NCBI GenBank assembly: GCA_029433265.1
Contig: JAQTHT010000010.1
Coordinates: 1-55,824, forward strand
From: Leuconostocaceae bacterium ESL0958
GTDB taxonomy: Bacteria; Bacillota; Bacilli; Lactobacillales; Lactobacillaceae
Reading direction: 5' to 3'
Length of the DNA: 55,824 bases
The stretch's first letter is position 1; every line of letters begins with the position of its first letter. A program made the translations under genes and the position numbers. This document shows positions 54,765 to 55,824 of this stretch, piece after piece. The notes below the pieces were generated by a model, which made no database searches, was not told where the DNA came from, and worked only from the letters and a program-made list of their open reading frames with translations.

Positions 54765-55493
54765 CTATTCGAGTTCGGGATCAGTCGCGCGGGTCCAACG
54801 ACCGTAAGGTCTTACATTTTTGGCATAACGTCTGGAAACTGGTAATTGGACGCCGTTGGTTAGCAGCACAAGCTGTTGACTGGGGATGTACTCTTCTAAA
54901 TAGTTGAGGTTAATGCAGTAAGCAGCATGAATTTGGCAGAGGCAGTCATGGTAAGGGGCCATATCCTTTAGGTTGGCTCGAATTTTACGCGTGCGGTTGG
55001 CCTCATGGAGCAAAAGATGATGCGTCCCCTTTTCACTCGCGATATAAATTAATTGGGCTAGGTCAACCAGTTCCTGATGCTGGCCATTTGGAAAATGAAT
55101 CGGCAGGGGTCGTAATAGTCGGATTTGTTGTAAATTCCGGTAGGCCTGCTTGATAGCCCGGTGCAGCCGCTCTTGGTAGCGGAGATCATTGCTTTTCAAA
55201 ATAAAATCAATGGCACTGAGTTGATATTCAAAACAGAAATGCCCCAACTGTTCATCATGTGTTAGTAAAATGAGTTGGGCATCTGGGTCAAATAGTCGCA
55301 CTAAGCGAGCGGTTTGAAAGCCTGCTTCCGGATAACCTTTAATGGCTAGATTTAAAATGACGATTTGACCCCGCCGATCCTTCTTTAAAGCGGCCAGTAA
55401 GGCCTGGGGACTTTTACAAAAGATAGGGTTGGTCAGGATTCGATTTAAAAGACGCCGATCCTCTAGTTGATCGGCCAGGACATAATAGCTCAT
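54765..55493 (-). CDS. LytTR-family response regulator with degenerate receiver
   Basis: The 242-residue protein has a CheY-like domain (about 1-125) and a LytTR DNA-binding domain (about 140-235, IYIASEKGTHHLLLHEANRT, CLCQIHAAYCINLNYLEEYI). It resembles AgrA/ComE regulators: IVILNLAIKG aligns with their FLDIEIKG block, so the phospho-accepting Asp is Asn48, and the first acidic pair is reduced to ADQ (residues 7-9). Lys in DFILK is kept. It therefore probably acts without phosphorylation. No histidine kinase or peptide gene is adjacent. The start at 55493 fits TGGAG at 6-base spacing better than the ATG at 55505. A TATAAT lies at 55526-55531. Confidence 0.85.
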   Translation of the reverse strand: MSYYVLADQLEDRRLLNRILTNPIFCKSPQALLAALKKDRRGQIVILNLAIKGYPEAGFQTARLVRLFDPDAQLILLTHDEQLGHFCFEYQLSAIDFILKSNDLRYQERLHRAIKQAYRNLQQIRLLRPLPIHFPNGQHQELVDLAQLIYIASEKGTHHLLLHEANRTRKIRANLKDMAPYHDCLCQIHAAYCINLNYLEEYIPSQQLVLLTNGVQLPVSRRYAKNVRPYGRWTRATDPELE

Positions 55494-55525
55494 CACGAAC
55501 TCCATTCAGTATGAGTACTTGCCTA

Positions 55526-55531
55526 ATTATA
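55526..55531 (-). promoter_or_regulatory. -10 box upstream of the LytTR regulator
   Basis: Minus-strand TATAAT about 30 bases before the start. No good -35 hexamer is visible. Confidence 0.45.
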
Positions 55532-55692
55532 CGAAAAGAAAAAACTTAATTCAGTTATTTTGATAATAAGAGACGATATTTTTAAAAATGTCAAATAAAA
55601 CAGGACAAAACCCCTATCGTTTGTACAATAAAGAAAAGATAGGCTGCTAATAGGTGGTTTTGGTCAATCCAGTAAAAAAAATAAAAAAGTTG

Positions 55693-55721
55693 TTGACCAA
55701 AACAATTTCCCCTGGTATATT
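55693..55721 (+). promoter_or_regulatory. Strong promoter P1, probably of an rRNA operon
   Basis: TTGACC, 17-nt spacer, TATATT, preceded by AAAAAAGTTG like an UP element. It points to the right edge, where no gene starts within the window. The rest of 55494-55824 holds no gene. Confidence 0.8.
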
Positions 55722-55786
55722 AGATATTGTTCTCAGCGAGGCAAGGATGCTTCGGCTGAGGGCGAAAAACTCAATCAAAAAAGTTG

Positions 55787-55815
55787 TTGACAAGAAGTTG
55801 TCAACACGGTATGAT
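55787..55815 (+). promoter_or_regulatory. Strong promoter P2, probably of an rRNA operon
   Basis: TTGACA, 17-nt spacer, TATGAT, again preceded by AAAAAAGTTG. The spacing of about 94 bases from P1 and the repeated upstream A tract are typical of tandem rrn promoters. The -35 lies in the palindrome GTTGACAAGAAGTTGTCAAC. Confidence 0.82.
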
Positions 55816-55824
55816 AAATGAGTT

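Overview
The window spans the chromosomal replication origin of a low-to-mid GC Gram-positive bacterium (Bacillota), most likely a lactic acid bacterium of the Leuconostoc/Weissella/Fructobacillus part of Lactobacillales. Support: the order rpmH-rnpA-yidC (minus) | dnaA-dnaN-yaaA-recF-gyrB-gyrA (plus); an F-type ATP synthase but no respiratory chain; a DHA2 efflux pump paired with a DUF4811 protein; a LysM protein with a short lysozyme-like tail; T-box and L-box leaders; strong Shine-Dalgarno sites. Base composition is near half GC, except an AT-rich left edge (about 1-900) and the 28 kb XRE regulator. The genus cannot be fixed by reading alone.

Layout. 1-1.25 kb: AT-rich island with a possible IS30-like end, a small hydrophobic protein and gene remnants. 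1.27-7.1 kb: an SPFH/NfeD-like pair without membrane anchors, a LysP-type permease under a lysine riboswitch, a membrane protein, trpS, and divergent panE. 7.1-10.6 kb: kup, tRNA-Glu, LysM protein. 10.8-17.2 kb: complete atpBEFHAGDC operon (no atpI visible). 17.7-31.8 kb: YeiH-type carrier, uracil permease, gpmA, csp, DHA2 pump plus DUF4811, CoaA-like kinase, HelD, pgk, XRE regulator, tRNA-Tyr/tRNA-Gln, second DHA2 pump, hemolysin III family protein, Fe-S biogenesis-like protein. 31.8-33.5 kb: crcB-crcB-degV. 33.6-36.5 kb: TrpXYZ-type ABC importer preceded by a 15-residue leader peptide with tandem Trp codons and a terminator. 36.6-38.7 kb: small HTH protein and an ABC-2 exporter. 39-42.2 kb: tyrS with T-box, an esterase with two parS sites in its leader, an MscL-like channel translationally coupled to a previously uncalled 57-residue membrane protein. 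42.3-44.7 kb: corA, yidC, rnpA, rpmH. 44.8-46.7 kb: bipartite oriC around dnaA, with DnaA boxes, DnaA-trios and an AT-rich unwinding stretch before dnaN. 46.7-54 kb: dnaN, yaaA, recF, gyrB, gyrA. 54-55.5 kb: nitroreductase and an orphan LytTR response regulator with a degenerate receiver. Right edge: tandem strong promoters pointing out of the window, as expected upstream of an rRNA operon.

Most genes left of oriC are on minus and all core genes to its right are on plus, so transcription follows replication. Amino-acid supply is the main regulatory theme: lysine (L-box), tyrosine (T-box) and tryptophan (leader-peptide attenuation of a transporter) are each sensed by a different RNA mechanism. 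The tryptophan leader, the anchorless SPFH/NfeD pair, the degenerate response regulator, the coupled 57-residue membrane protein and the structured element at 38.84-38.93 kb are the items most worth following up. No CRISPR array, prophage or complete insertion sequence was seen.
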